64,000 nucleotides of DNA from Cryoendolithus antarcticus (Eukaryota > Ascomycota > Dothideomycetes > Cladosporiales > Cladosporiaceae). Below are positions 10,916 through 23,300 of the stretch, piece after piece. Position numbers and translations under genes: made by a program. The stretch is from assembly GCA_002077065.1 (NCBI GenBank), contig NAJO01000006.1, forward strand, positions 620,001 through 684,000, in the 5' to 3' direction. A model generated the notes under the pieces. That model was not told the origin of the DNA. It saw only the letters and a list, made by a program, of their open reading frames with translations, and did not search any database. Numbering within the stretch: position 1 is the stretch's first letter; every line of letters starts with the position of its first letter.

Positions 10916-12257
10916 TCAGTACATTTCCATACTAGCGTTCTGCCCACTGGGCACAGCGTACGGACCGTACCCAGGACGAGGAAACGAAGGGCTGCCGTCC
11001 TCGTTCCAGCCAAACTTCTGCGCTCTAATCGTCCTACCTCCCCAGCCCGTCGAAGTCGTGCTCAGGCCATGGTAAATAATCCAGTTTTCCCTCCCGTCCG
11101 GACTGGTAGTGAAGCTAGCATGTCCGACACCATACGCGTGCTCTAGAGGGTTCTGGTAGAAGACACAGCCGTCGTTGTTCTTGCGCCAGTCTTGCGGGTT
11201 CATTGGATCGTTGCCAATGAGCTCGAGTTGGCCCAGACAGTAGTTGCGATTGTCACTGCGAGCTGCGGAATAAATGATGAAAGTCTGATTTGTCCGGGGG
11301 TTCGTAAGCTGCTGGGGACCTTCATTGGACGCGAGACGGTAGTTCAATGCTCTTCCGTATGGTGTCTGCTCCCATGGGTTCGTTGGGGCGGAGATAACCT
11401 GGCGTTCTGTCACATTGGACGTTACGGTCCAAGGATCGCTCATTTTGGTCACACACAAGTTAGCAGGCCAGGAAGAGAAGCTATCATACCAGCAGCTATA
11501 CACATGGTATAATCCGGTCGCGTGCTGGAAGTAGGTACCGTCTATTGCGAACTGATCGAAGGTATTGAGCTCGCCCTTCATGGTATAGTTGCTCGTGAAG
11601 GGGTCGCTGCCACTGCCCTCAAGGACGAACATTCGGTGGTACACTGCTGGGCAGTTGAAGGGGCAAAATGCGTCGATCTCGGGCGGTGGCGAATCTTCAA
11701 GCGATGTTAGTGCATTCTGGCATCAAGTTACCGACCTCTTGAAGGAGACGCACCATAGTTCGGGTCCGCAGTGAAGATCACAAACCATTTCCCGTCTATT
11801 TTATGAAGCTAACAGTACCTAGTAAGCATGCATACGTTCGGTCATACGCCGCTGAGACAGTGAACATACCTCAGGAGCCCAAAGATCGGTCGAGTATGGG
11901 AAGCCGTACTGGTTGGACCTATTAGTGGCTGATTCCTGGGCTGCATCCGGGGGTGCTCATACAGGTGGATTGAACGCCAGCGCAGCATCAGCGTTGTTCC
12001 AGTCTGTCAGAGTATTGGACTTGAGTATTGTTATGTTCGTGCCAGTCGTGTAAGTCATGTAGTAGGTCTGGCTATTGGTGAGCATGCATTCTAAGCTGGG
12101 GTGTTGGAATGCCGCTCACGTTGCCGTCTTTGATCACCCATGGGTCAGCTCCTACTCCATCCAAGATCGGGTTGGTGTAGGTGGCATTGTTGTTCGACTG
12201 AGCGACTGCTACAGACGTTACACTGGCAAGGATGGGACCGATGCGAAAGAAGAGCAT
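10916..12257 (-). CDS. Secreted glycoside hydrolase family 43 (arabinosidase/xylosidase type)
   Basis: Extracellular five-bladed beta-propeller glycosidase acting on arabinose- or xylose-containing plant polysaccharides; exact specificity is not readable. Five exons (12120-12257, 11963-12067, 11870-11908, 11754-11808, 10916-11694) give 371 aa, with four introns of 52-61 bp. The start is followed by a signal peptide (MLFFRIGPILASVTSVAVAQ). The three GH43 carboxylates are recognisable: the general base Asp in GADPWVIKDGN, the pKa-modulating Asp in YGFPYSTDLWAPE, and the general acid Glu in SNEGPQQL. TYYMTYTTGTNITI and KWFVIFTADPNYD are also family signatures. Several N-x-S/T sites fit secretion. 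Exon 3 is only 39 bp, so automatic annotation may miss it. No carbohydrate-binding module is present. Confidence 0.9.
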
Positions 12258-12662
12258 TACGGAAGATTACGAAAATGACCTTCGTTTTCCGGAGGAAAGA
12301 ACGTGACTTCGAGATCCGAGACTTGCCTTACTTATACTACATGGCACGTCCTTGATAATCTGCTGTGCTCTAGTCATTGGATCGTGGACCTCCCCGGGTA
12401 GGATGTCATGGACAGTCGAAGTGCGGAGAAAGAGGACGGCGGGGTGAAGTGACATCGATAGTATCTTGGCAGGTACATCCGAAGTGGAGAGACAGACCCG
12501 CTTTTCACGTGGGAGATCATCACTCCAAAGTAGTCACTGCGCTCGATCTGATCGATATTCCCGACTTCAACACTATATCTTGCAACGATGGTATCGTCGC
12601 GTGCTTGATGGACGAATGAGCGGATTCGTGGAAGGTCTGCTGATCGAGCGTTCGCAATCATC
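12258..12662. other. Divergent promoter region GH43 / RED-like
   Basis: 405 bp between divergent starts. A single CACGTG lies at about 12506-12511, 150 bp before the RED-like start. No gene is supported. Confidence 0.5.
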
Positions 12663-14282
12663 ATGGATAATCAGGAGTTCCGCAAGCTCCTGGCGAGCAA
12701 GTCGACACAGCAAGATGGATTTACGGCATCTCAACCTGGTAGGACAACCCGCGGCGCTCTCGGTGGGAAGAAATCTAGCTTTGTGCCTATGACCCCACGT
12801 AACCTCTCCAACAGCAGTGCAGGCGTAGACTTTGCCAGGCAAGTCCGCGAGCGGAATGCTGCCCTACGACCCACCAAGAAATTCAAGTCCTCCGCGCCTC
12901 GCGGCACGAAGTTCGGTGCTGAGTACACAGATCGCGCAAAGGCACGCGCCGAGGACACGGCTATTGATGACAAGGCGGAGAGGCTGAAGGCGCTGGAAGA
13001 GCAGATGAAGCTGGATCAGATCAGTCCTGAGGTCTACTTCGCATTGCGAGATGAGATCACGGGAGGAAATGTGGAAAACACGCATCTGATCAAGGGCTTG
13101 GACCGGAAGCTGTTGGAGAGAGTACGAGCGGGAGAGGATGTGATGGGGCTGGGAAGGAAGGAGCAGGCCGCCGATGACGCGGGACATGAGGACGTCGAGG
13201 ATGAGCTCGAAAAGGCTGCAGAAAAGGTTGTCGAGCCGGTGAAGAGGGAGAAGGTGGAGAAGAAGGGTGTTGTAGCAGTAACAGGCGCAAGGAAGAAGAG
13301 GACGAGGGACGACCTGTTGGCAGAGCTCAAGGCGCAAAGGAAGGCGGCAGCGGAGGCGCGAGATGCTGCTGCGCCGAAGCTCAACGACCGCTGGGCTAAA
13401 GTGGACGGTAAGAAAAAGTCGAGGGTGGAAACCGATTCGAGGGGACGCGAAATACTTGTCACTGTGGATGAGGATGGCAAAGTGAAGAGAAGAGTTCGGA
13501 AAGTCGAGAAAGTAGCACTAGATGCTCCGGACGCTAGTAAGACGGTGCTCGGGGCCGATATAGTGGTCCCTCTCGGAATCCCCGCGAACGAGACTGGCGA
13601 AACGTCTGCAGACGACGATGAGGAAGACATCTTCGAGGGTGTGGGCGCGGACTACAACCCACTGCCTGATGCAGACGATGACGATAAGAGCGACGTGAGC
13701 GACGATGTTGCAGTACCTGTCCGCGATAAGCCACCAAAGCCTACCACCGGCGATCTGAGCTCTGATGAAGAAGGTGAAGTCGTTCCAGAGGCAGCACCAC
13801 CATCAGTCATCCCAGCAAAAGCATCAGCGCCGAGGCGCAATTACTTCGGCGAAACGACTGCAGCCACAGAAGAAGACGCCCAAGCACGCATAGCAGGCAT
13901 CCAAGACGTCATCAAGAAGGCTGCAAAGCTCGATCCTCTGCGCACTGCTGCCGACCCAGAGACCGACAAAGCCTCCGCGGAAGAAGAAGCCAAGCGCAAG
14001 AGACGCGCTCAGATGCTCGCAAACGATGACCGTGATCTCCAGGACATGGACATGGGCTTTGGGAGCAGTCGGCTGGACGACGAGGCTGATGCGGATGGCG
14101 ACGGCGCGAAGGTCAAGCTATCGGAGTGGAAGGATGCTGGTGGTGAGGGATCTGAGGGCGAAGGTGGGAAGGGAGGCGGGAAGAAGAAGCAGCGGAAGCC
14201 GAAGAAGCGGAAGGGCGACGCTAATTCGATGGGAGATATCATGAAGGTGCTTGAGGTGAGGAGGGAGGGTGGGAAAAAGTAG
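12663..14282 (+). CDS. RED-like (IK/SMU-2) splicing-associated protein
   Basis: Nuclear protein of the RED/IK family, a component of activated spliceosome complexes. Single exon, 539 aa. The RED N-terminal region is clear: FRKLLASK at the start, TPRNLS, then FKSSAPRGTKFGAEYTDRAK (~75-95), followed by YFALRDEI and THLIKGLDRKLLERVRAGED (~140-160). The rest is charged and low in complexity: Lys/Arg/Glu helices (200-270), acidic patches (DDDEEDIF, DADDDDKSD), a conserved-looking RRNYFGETT near 400, and a Gly-Lys-rich basic tail (GGKKKQRKPKKRKGD) that should act as a nuclear signal. The metazoan Arg-Glu/Asp repeat is not present, which is usual outside animals. The assignment rests on the N-terminal third. 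Confidence 0.85.
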   Translation: MDNQEFRKLLASKSTQQDGFTASQPGRTTRGALGGKKSSFVPMTPRNLSNSSAGVDFARQVRERNAALRPTKKFKSSAPRGTKFGAEYTDRAKARAEDTAIDDKAERLKALEEQMKLDQISPEVYFALRDEITGGNVENTHLIKGLDRKLLERVRAGEDVMGLGRKEQAADDAGHEDVEDELEKAAEKVVEPVKREKVEKKGVVAVTGARKKRTRDDLLAELKAQRKAAAEARDAAAPKLNDRWAKVDGKKKSRVETDSRGREILVTVDEDGKVKRRVRKVEKVALDAPDASKTVLGADIVVPLGIPANETGETSADDDEEDIFEGVGADYNPLPDADDDDKSDVSDDVAVPVRDKPPKPTTGDLSSDEEGEVVPEAAPPSVIPAKASAPRRNYFGETTAATEEDAQARIAGIQDVIKKAAKLDPLRTAADPETDKASAEEEAKRKRRAQMLANDDRDLQDMDMGFGSSRLDDEADADGDGAKVKLSEWKDAGGEGSEGEGGKGGGKKKQRKPKKRKGDANSMGDIMKVLEVRREGGKK

Positions 14283-14708
14283 GAGCTTGGGAGCCGTCAT
14301 CCATTTACGCTGCGTTCTTTCGCAGCGGATTGGTTAGCCCTTGGTTACACATCCCTTTGAAGCTCTGTTGAGGCGCTAGACTGGACATGCACTAAGTCGC
14401 GATGCGGCTGCCACACATCTAGTCAGGAAACATGCCATACCACTCTCAACCGTGTCGTCTGCATAGGATGCGACCCATCTCACTTCCAGCGGCGTCGCCA
14501 CGCTATGGAGCAAGTCGTGTCGCGGCTGCCAGACGCGCGGGAGAGTTGATGCGTTCTGCCGAGAGCGCGATCGTCGTTTGTTGGCCATAAACCCTCGCTA
14601 GCGCCGCTCTATCTGTCAACCAGTCGCGGTGCGGTCGATACATGCGCGGGCAAGATGAAATGTCCCACCGAGAACGTGATCGTTTCGCCGTCGCCCACCT
14701 TCTCGAGT
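14283..14708. repeat. Three degenerate direct repeats, ~110-119 bp period
   Basis: Related copies start at about 14393, 14512 and 14622; each opens with an agtcgYgNYgcgg-like core. Copies 2 and 3 also share a downstream stretch around gagaRcgYgatcgt. On the minus strand, copies 2 and 3 read out related peptides (RSRSRQNASTLPRVWQP and RSRSRWDISSCPRMYRP) in different frames. Copy 1 is the most decayed. No transposon ends or target duplications are visible. The element lies between the RED-like gene and a small membrane-protein gene. Confidence 0.55.
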
Positions 14709-15188
14709 TCAGCGCCTCGGAAACCATTGCCCTTTCCTGCCATCAAACACCAGACTCTTCCCTTTCCTATCTCTGTCGTTCATCCGAGCAGCCTCAGTCG
14801 GAATAGTTGGGACTGCAGGCACTTCGAAGACCCTCGGCCATTCCTCATGGTGTAACTCCACTGGACTTCTCGGTTGTAGATAAGGATTCTCTGGCTCAAC
14901 GTACAAGCATCCGCTGTACTGACTGGAGAACGAGGTGTCGACTTCTTTGCGCATCGTTGATATGCGATTGACGTACCGGGACTTCCTGCCTTGATCGCGA
15001 GCGCTCTTGTCGCGCCTCCTTCGATTGTGTTCGCGCAACGCTATGACGGCCAGCGCAGTGAGGGATAGCAGAGTGGTGAGGACGCAAATTGTGAGAGCGG
15101 CGATAAAGGTGGATTTCTTGAGGGTGATAGTGTTCGGACTGAGGACGTCGCAGGTGATACTGGACGAGGCGATGGGAGCGGGAGTCAT
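14709..15188 (-). CDS. Small single-span membrane protein, 159 aa
   Basis: I do not recognise the family. Single exon from the ATG at 15186-15188. After a short polar start there is one strong membrane segment (~28-51, FIAALTICVLTTLLSLTALA) followed immediately by a very basic stretch (REHNRRRRDKSARDQGRK). By the positive-inside rule this suggests an extracytoplasmic N-terminus and a cytoplasmic tail. The tail (~85-159) is polar with conserved-looking YSGCLYVEPENPYL and HEEWPRVFEVPA. Short tails of this kind occur in many uncharacterised fungal single-pass proteins. No signal-peptide cleavage site is evident. Confidence 0.6.
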   Translation of the reverse strand: MTPAPIASSSITCDVLSPNTITLKKSTFIAALTICVLTTLLSLTALAVIALREHNRRRRDKSARDQGRKSRYVNRISTMRKEVDTSFSSQYSGCLYVEPENPYLQPRSPVELHHEEWPRVFEVPAVPTIPTEAARMNDRDRKGKSLVFDGRKGQWFPRR

Positions 15189-16893
15189 ACTGCAATCAGT
15201 GTCACTTTGGGATTGCGCTGATCATGAAGCAGTGCTTTCGCGAGACGACACTCATCGTCAATACTCAGTCCTTCTACATACATGGCCAGCTAACTAAAAG
15301 ACGCACATTCTCGGCGTCAATGTCTCGAAATACTCTGAAACGCTACCTGATTGTCTCGAAGCGTCTACAGCTTGCTCGCCCTCAAGAAAGCAGAGGTGTC
15401 GTAGGCAAGTTGAGCTTTCAATGCATGTCAGCGCGCTCGAAGCGCTCTCACTGGCGCTTAAGCTCCCCTCATTGGCCGAGATTTCCACAGCGGACCTCAG
15501 TCCGGCGCCAACTGAAACATGAGCATCTCTACTTCTCGATTCAAGGCCGAAGGAACGCCATAACGCCTCGTATCGCCACCAATTCACTCGCCCTTCACCC
15601 CGAAGAGCCATCTGGTGTGCTCCTCACACCGTGCTTCGATGCATCTACCCGCCGTAGAATCGTTACAGATCACATGCATCCCTGCACCGCAGCGCACCGC
15701 GCTCCGAGCATCACCAGTCCAGCCTCAACCCGAGGATGCATACACTTTACGTGACAAGCCACATAGCGCGGAATCCAATCCTGCATTAGTTATCGTTTCG
15801 CAATATCTGTGACCGAGATGTCAAATCATATCTAAGCGTCTAAGCGTGTAAGATGGCGATTCCAGGGACCAGGCGCCCGGGATTAACGTTCGAGTTTTTC
15901 CTGGGTCAGGGCGTTTTACTACCAGTGCTCGTGCATGGGACATGACGTATTCGAAAGGAACTCGGTACCAAGACCTGTCATTACTCGGGCCGTATGCCTT
16001 TTTCAACGTGCCGATGCCGATGTATTCGTGCGGCACGCGGTGTTGCTCTCCGTGACCGAACTTCGCCATAGACGCACCAGCGCACGATAATCGCAGAGGT
16101 TCAGTGGCGAGAAACGAGTTGGTCGAGAGACGGCAATGCAGGCGAGGCGTCACCATTACGAACGCGAGGTGAAGTCTGGATTCTGGGATCGGCGTCTGCG
16201 ATCAGCGTCTGCACACGTGTAGATCGCGCGACGAACAACCCCGTGGGCGGCACGAGCACGCACGGATGACATGCAGAATGAGAGATAGCGATGCTTACTC
16301 GTGCACAATACCATTCGGGCAATATTCCGCTATTGTACTGACTCGCGACTACTATACACATGTACCTATGCGGCGTACATTGACCCACGCAACTCCGTGC
16401 TGTCAAATGAAAGGACCTCATGGCCCGCCCATCATGCATGCGCAAACAATTAGGTTCTGCCGCCTCAGCCGTGGTGACATTGCGCCCACGCAGATCTGCA
16501 AAACTTTGCAATCAAATAACAACGCTCGAGCCGCCCACGCATGTAACGCCAGTGGAATCCGAAAACCAGCGAGGTTGGACGTGATGATCTGGGAAGGTGG
16601 TATATGATAATGAGGCGAGGCGTTTGCCTCCAATGGTCCGCGGAGCAGTAATTTGCTGTGATGCCGCCTGTGGACCGATCATAGAGTTTGCAGAGAGTTT
16701 CTTGAGAAGCGACTTAGCGGTGTGCGGCATATACGAGATCCTAAGCAACGTGACCGTGAAGCGGATCCTTGGCGCTTCGTGACAATCGTGAGGCGACTGT
16801 CACACCGGTTTGTCATTGTGTGCTGCTGGTCATCGAATCAATGCCAGCGATTGGCGTTCATTCTCAATCTCTGCGGTGTCCGATTTCATCCAC
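15189..16893. other. Intergenic, no supported gene
   Basis: 1.7 kb between the small membrane-protein gene and the 3' end of the large regulator. Open frames occur on both strands, but they overlap each other and lack domain character. I see no tRNA, clear repeat or transposon sequence. Confidence 0.4.
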
Positions 16894-19800
16894 TCAGGTA
16901 GTGAACGAGTTTGATGCCGAGACCGACTCTACCACACCTTCGTTGCGATACACCGCCTTCACGTCGTCCTTTACAGGGAACAAGTGTCGACTAAGTTTCT
17001 CCAGGATCCCGCAGTCTTGCTTGCAGGTGGAAGAGATCGGTGAGAGTCGTCGTAGAAATCGGATAGTGCGCTCGAGCAACTCTGAAAAGCGATCCGCTGG
17101 TACAAGCTGGCGCAGTACCGGATGATTGTACGCCGCTGCCAACACGAGCATGTTGCCGAATTGCCTGCCACATGTTAGCTGCAATACATTCAGTAGACCC
17201 GACAGAGAGAGTACTTACGCATGTGCCGTACCGTGAATATTAGTCACGATCAAGCGGTCTGGCACCCCGTCAAAGGCCACCGTGCTGTGCATCGCAGCCT
17301 TGATGCATTCTTGCGAAGCTTGCCAGACATGTGGTTCGCCCATGCCCTGTATCGCTTTGAACAGATGCACTTCGGCCTTGTCCCGTGCCTGGTTCTGTAC
17401 GTCCAGCGCGACGTCTTCGACTCGTCGTTTCTCGGCAACATGCGACATGATGTGTAGAGCATAGTCCAGGAAGACGCGATTGACAACATACTTGGCGCCC
17501 CAGTATTTCGCTCGCAGCCGGGCATGCAGGATCTCCTTTGGTGGCGGATCGTCATCTTTCCACTGCAACGGCGACGGAAGCCGTTTGCGCCATTCTTCAA
17601 TCACCGTCACGTGGCCGATCAGGATCTGCTCCACCTCAGGCAAGGTCTGCTCCATGCATTCCGGTCCGTACATCTCCCGATGTATCTGGTTCAGACGCCT
17701 GCGCAAGAACATTTGTGCTGTGTAGAAGATCAAGACCATTTGATCGTTCACATCCTGCAGCTCGGTGTATGCTTCGGAGTCGTCCTCGTCTCGCAAGTTG
17801 AGCGGCATGACTAACAGATTCTCGATGCTTTGTATTCCACTTGATGGAAATCGCAATTCAGCCAGAATATCACTTTCGAGCTGTAGACAGGTCCATGCAG
17901 CAAGTACGATCCGACCTTGTCTATTATTCTTGATTCTCTCCCGATCGCTCTTGTGAATCGTTTTGATGTCACCATATGCAGTCCAGTAGTTGTGGTTGTA
18001 CAGCTTGTATCTGTCGAGCAGAATCTGAATCACTCTGCCCGCCATTGTGATCCAGCTCATGCTCTCAATGACACGTGCTAGCTGTCCCTTGTAGAGACCT
18101 GCGAGCAAGAACATCTGTGCATGAATGAGATCATTGCCGTCAGCCTGATCACCTAGGATCTCTGCAGCTTTGGCATAGTACGCCATACCGGGTATGACAT
18201 CCATGTTCCGCGGCGACGTTGAGGAGGGCGCGCCATCGATCGAAGAACGTCGACTGCGTGCTTCTGCCCGCATACCATTTTCGTGCGCCGGTGGTGTCGC
18301 TAGGTTGTTCGGCGTTAAATTCGGGGACGAAGGCGAAGGCTTGATGTTCATGGACATCGGAGAGCTTTCTGCAAAGCCCGGATTACCAGTGATCGAGTGC
18401 GCCAGAACCTGGTTCGACTCGAGCACTCTGTCCTGCACCACACCAGGTAGTTGCTCTTTGTGCGAGCAGATCTTTCCGAGTGCTAGTACCAGGTACACAA
18501 TCGCGTTGCCAGGTGATCGCTCAGTCTGCACAACTCGAGTTGGGTATGACTCCGAGGTGGCACCCGGGCCATTCGAGCGCTGTCGTTTTAACGGTCGATC
18601 TGATTCATTGCCACCGATGCCTCCCACAAATTGACTGCCTTGCAGCCGAGATCTGCCAGGGCTATATCGAGCACTGAACTTTCTGACAAGCTCTTTCGTA
18701 CCTTTCTCGTCCAAGAAGGGATGCATGATGTGCATGTGCTTGACATAGCTGTTGTACAGGGCGTCAATAGTAGTAGCATCCAGGTCGAGTGTTCCATCAG
18801 GTTTCAGACCACCTGCAGGATAAGGCTGCGATCTGCTTGGATCCTGGCCAAGATACTGCTGTGAAGCGAAGCCGTAACCCCACTGTCCATCGGGAGGTGT
18901 AGGTGGAAACGTCTCGGGCGAACTTTCCTCAGTGCGTGCTGGGCTGTGAGTGCCGCCTTGTCGAGTGCCGTCTTCTTCATCGATGCCTTCACCTCTGCCG
19001 TAGATCCGCGGTAGACCACGGTCCTCTGCTTCCATCACGTACCCGTCGGTCAGTTTGTCCTGTGTCGCGGCGAACAGAGGTCCCAGACTTGGCCAGAGCA
19101 GAATCAACTTGTGAGGAGCCGTACGATGATCGTCAAGATTCTTCTGTCGTTTCGGCTGGGCCAGCTCTTCTGTGTAAACGATTTCGTCCTCTGCACCGCC
19201 GACAGTGTTGCCGCGATTGTCTTCCATGCGTCGTAGGCGGGAATCGAAGTCTTGAACAGTCGCGGAAAGTTTCGTCAAGGTCTGCGTGTTAGACCTCGCC
19301 ATTTCCGCGGTTTCTGTAAGCATCTCGATCACTTTCTCCATGTTCTTGTCGGTCCTATATCCTGTCAATTGTGCACACTAGATCACGCACATCTCCACTT
19401 ACTTTGCAGGTGGCGTGTCACGATATTGGCAACTGAGATTGCTTTCTTTGCAGAAAGAGCACGGCGTCCCCTCGTCGCACTTCTGCTTTCTCTGTCGACA
19501 TTGCTCGCAGGCCTGCAAAAATCAGCACAATCCCATGACCATGATTTCAGTGACCTCACCTGTTGGGCGCGCATTTGCTTCTTTCGCGCTTGCGTGTTGT
19601 AGGATGCGGCGATAGGCGGACCATACTGTGGCGGGGGATACATTTGGTGTTGTGGCGGCGGGTAGGCATAGCCTTGATCCACGCTAGGTGTCATTGGATG
19701 AGGAGGGTGTGGGTCGTAGTGCTGAGGTGGAGGTGGCGGCGGGTGCCCATTGGAGTGAATGCCATTCGTCGGCGGATAGCCATGTTGCGGCGCATGATCC

Positions 19801-20303
19801 ATGTGATGCGGCGGTGGGCCAGCCTCTGACGCAGAGGTCGGCGGATAGGATCCTGGTGGTGCCGGCGTGGTGGGAGTATGCTGTTGGTGCGCCGAGTCGT
19901 GCGAGTACGACCTGTTCACCGGCGCCGGTGTGGCATGACCGGATCGACTTGCTTGGTTGTACTTGTGATAATCTTGCTGTTCTCGAGTCTCGTAGTATCC
20001 GTGCGAAGGATGCCGAACGGGAGGCAATTGGTGAGGTCCCTCCCCGGGTGGTGGGCCAGGTGCTGGCGTGTAAGGCGCGGAGTAGCCGTGGATTGGCGGC
20101 AGCGTGTGGACTTGCCCTGGGGGCGCGCTTCCTGGTGGACCACTATGCGCTGGGTAGGGTGGCTGCGCGGGATGCGGCGGCGGGTGTGGGTAGTAGCTGG
20201 GTTGGTGTGAGGTATAGTGGGAGGGCGGGGGAGGAGGAGGGCCGCGAGCGTCAATGGGCGTAGGAGGAGCACCTGGAGGCGGAGGGCGTCTGGCACTGTC
20301 CAT
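16894..20303 (-). CDS. Zn2Cys6 transcription factor with fungal-specific regulatory domain, 1086 aa
   Basis: Nuclear DNA-binding regulator; target genes unknown. Four exons (19560-20303, 19403-19512, 17219-19354, 16894-17164), all GT..AG, join in frame. Residues 1-~235 are a disordered Pro/His/Tyr/Gly-rich tail. Exon 2 carries the binuclear zinc cluster, C-x2-C-x6-C-x5-C-x2-C-x6-C (from CEQCRQRKQKC to KESNLSC). A short coiled coil follows (KVIEMLTETAEMARSNTQTL), as expected for dimer formation. The middle-homology region starts near DALYNSYVKHMHIMHPFLDE and runs through the helical YYAKAAEILGDQ..LLAGLYKGQLAR segment. The last exon adds QFGNMLVLAAAYNHPVLRQL and is essential to a complete domain. 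The DNA-binding domain sits ~250 residues in, later than in most relatives, because of the proline-rich tail. No metabolic cluster is adjacent. Confidence 0.9.
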
Positions 20304-23300
20304 TATGTCGGAAGCAGCGTGCAGCCATGCGGTCAGGGCAGATCAGGACTACCTCTCGGGGGGAGGTGGTCGGGTTTGCGGGGGCAAGGTGCCTGTGCCG
20401 GCCCTGACACTCGGAGCGCGACTCTGTCACTAGCTTCTCTCCTGCCGAACTGAGCAAGCTCGCCTTTGCCCAATCTCGCGGCCGGGCTCGAGTAAGCTTC
20501 GGCGCTGATGAGACAGCACAAGACGGAACTCGGCGGTAGCGCTAGAAGCAGGGGAGGGCAGCGCACTGATGGCAGCGAGCAGGGCAGGGCGAAGAGCAAG
20601 GGCCGCGTGAGGGCTGGTCTGCTCTCGTCTCACCCACACCACGGCAAACGACGTTGGACGCAGCACCCTGCGGCACTGTCGATCGCGGTAGCAATCTCGA
20701 GTCGAATGACCAGGAACCCTGTCAAGCGCTAGACGTACTGCGCCGCTGTGAGGGGGCCTGCTGGGAATAGCAGAACGTGGGACGAAGACACATGCCGCTA
20801 CGCAGCGATGCTGCTCGGCCTATCTCGATATCGCAACGGCACTTTGTCATGGGAGCAGCGCCTGATCACGCCTGCGAAGTCAAATGGCAAGCCGTCCGTA
20901 CACGGGCCGCCGGCAATATAACGCATGGGCACACTGTCGTATCGAGCAGACCGTCTGGAAGCTCGCATCACACCGTGGGCTCGGCAGCGATCTTCGCCGC
21001 ATGCAGCCCTGCTGTCAAGACGTTTCTCGCTCGACCCAGTTTCCTGGCACATGCCTTCTCGAAGCTCGCTTCGCCCGGCCCAGTGCCCACACAGTATCGT
21101 CCAGCGCAGATCAGCATCTCGGCACGGGCATTAGGAGAAGCATCGGAGGTACATTCTAGCGCAGGATTTTGCTGCAGCAAAATGTACCCTTGTACGACCA
21201 CGTGTGCGCCCACAGACCGCACCTCGACCCGCGTTCCTATCGCGATGCTAGTCGGTTGCGTGGTGGACACGACATCGCCAGCGCATTAACCAGATGCTGC
21301 ATTGCTATCACGCGGCCAGTGCTCACCCTTCTAGCTGCGACGTTGCGATTCATTGCGCGCGTACAGCATCTGGCTCATCCTTACGAGATCTGACCTGTCA
21401 AGAGCCCTCGTTCGCGTAGCGGCTGACAGGGTACCCGATAGTGTGGTACAACATTTGCGACGCATAACATTCGCCGGCTAAAAGGCGTTTGAGGTCGTTC
21501 GAGTCCCATGTTGAGAGGCTCATGCTTTGCATTGCATGTCATCAGTGTTATTTATGATCAACAATTTGCGCGGAGTGTCTGCGTGGACCATGACATCGTA
21601 CATATACGGCTCTTACTCCGTGGCGCGAAGTGAAGTGGACATGCCCCCGCTTCGAGCTTCTTCTCCGCAGAGCCTGGTAGCTGGGAACGAGATGTTGAAT
21701 TCGTGTCACTCCAGCTTGCTGTCAGTCCACATCTGTCGAGTTGCAGCATTGCTTCTGGTGATCTCCATCATGCACCCCCACTTACGCCTTGCATCGCACC
21801 GCCACGATAGATCATGACCTCTAGGTTTTATCGATACAAGCGGTAGTAATCTCGGTGTTTCACCCTATAACGCGGTTGGACCTTCACCGCTATCAGTTCG
21901 CGCTATGATTATGATCTTCGCGGGCTTCCACGTGGTGGATGGGCGCTTGCTCAGATTGTGACCGGCAGACACACGGACAGGAGGGCTGTGGGCGAGCTAG
22001 CGCGGCTTCTAGAAGGAGTGGATGGATCAGCCGTTCTCCTTACCACTGCATTTTTGGATCATAGCGAAGGTTTCCGGAAGCGTACTTGCCAGAAGGCTAT
22101 GAGCTGTCAACTTCACCATCTGCGTTTCAAATCAGTATGTCCAATGGGGTGATGGACACGGTCAGGCAGATGGTGGGACGTCTTCCTGCTGCGAACGTCG
22201 TCCTGTGCGTTGATCACTATGATCAATCCTGTGTCGACTTGCACCGATATGATGTCGAGATCATCATCAATCGTGATGAGATTCCACCCGAGCGATGCCC
22301 GATTCAGGTCCACCAAACTCAATGCCACAGCTTGCCTTGCAGCGTGGCGGTGCCATGCGAACTCACTGGTGGCCAATCGAGCACACATCTCGACATGTCA
22401 ACCCACGCGGCAGATCTCCTTCGTTGACTCGTAGCACCGCATGAAGGCGGTCACCAGTGACCAATGCACATGGCATGACGGCTATTCGACTGCAAGACGG
22501 ACTCAATCTTACCGTTACTTGATCACAGTCCCGTCATCAGCTCGGCACATCAGTCTCGTGGAACAACAATAGAACCTTCTTCGCTTCGAATCTCCAACAC
22601 GAACCATTGCGCATCGACCGCTCCGTGATTTCTCCACCTCAAATACTGCAAGGCGAGCAATCAAAGCCTCGGAGTCATCTCCTTCACCGGCAATCGCGGC
22701 AAGGCGATGCCATCGCGGCACATTTCAAGCCTGGGCGTGGGGTTTGGCGCTCGCTTCACCGCCGCCACATCTAGCATCGCCTTTCGTATCTCATCGTATA
22801 ATTGGCATCGAGATTCTTCCGCGACTCGAGCACATCAGCAGACCGTTTGTCGATCGCAATTCTCAGTGTTTGGCCCGCAGGGACGGGTCGGCGAAAGTCT
22901 CCGCACGTGGCCGCCTCACTTCTTTAATTTGGTAGTATTTGTTTCAGATCCACTAGAGTTCGTGTATGGAGGAGACCTGCTGTACCATGGCGTGGGATGA
23001 GGCATTGACTTTCTGATTGACCACAGCCGAGGCTGGTGTAGCGGGAAGCAGGATTGGAGGCGTTGGTGAGAGTTCCACTTATCCCAGAAGTGTGCATTGC
23101 ATGACGGTCACGGGACTGCAATTTGCAGGGACTGACTTCGGTGCCTGATACCTTTACGCAGGCGCAATTGCCGCGTGATATCGCAACACATCATAGCTGC
23201 TAATTACGGTAGACGCAGCTTGATACCAGAGATATCAGCAGCTACGCAGCAGTGTAGCGCAGTCTCCCGGCCTGCAGATGCCCATGAAGAGCAGCCTGCG

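Noticed and set aside
8582..12257. A biosynthetic gene cluster from the monooxygenase and glycosidase
   Set aside because: No polyketide synthase, peptide synthetase, terpene cyclase, transporter or linked regulator lies next to them.
15224..15754. 176-codon plus-strand frame in the 15.2-16.9 kb gap
   Set aside because: It overlaps a minus-strand frame over most of its length and has no recognisable folded segment.
20968..21270. 100-codon minus-strand frame with plausible composition
   Set aside because: It begins with GTG, has no in-frame ATG, and the opposite strand is open over the same stretch.
21490..21515. gttcgagtcc sequence resembling a tRNA T-loop
   Set aside because: No complementary T-stem, acceptor stem or anticodon arm can be drawn around it.
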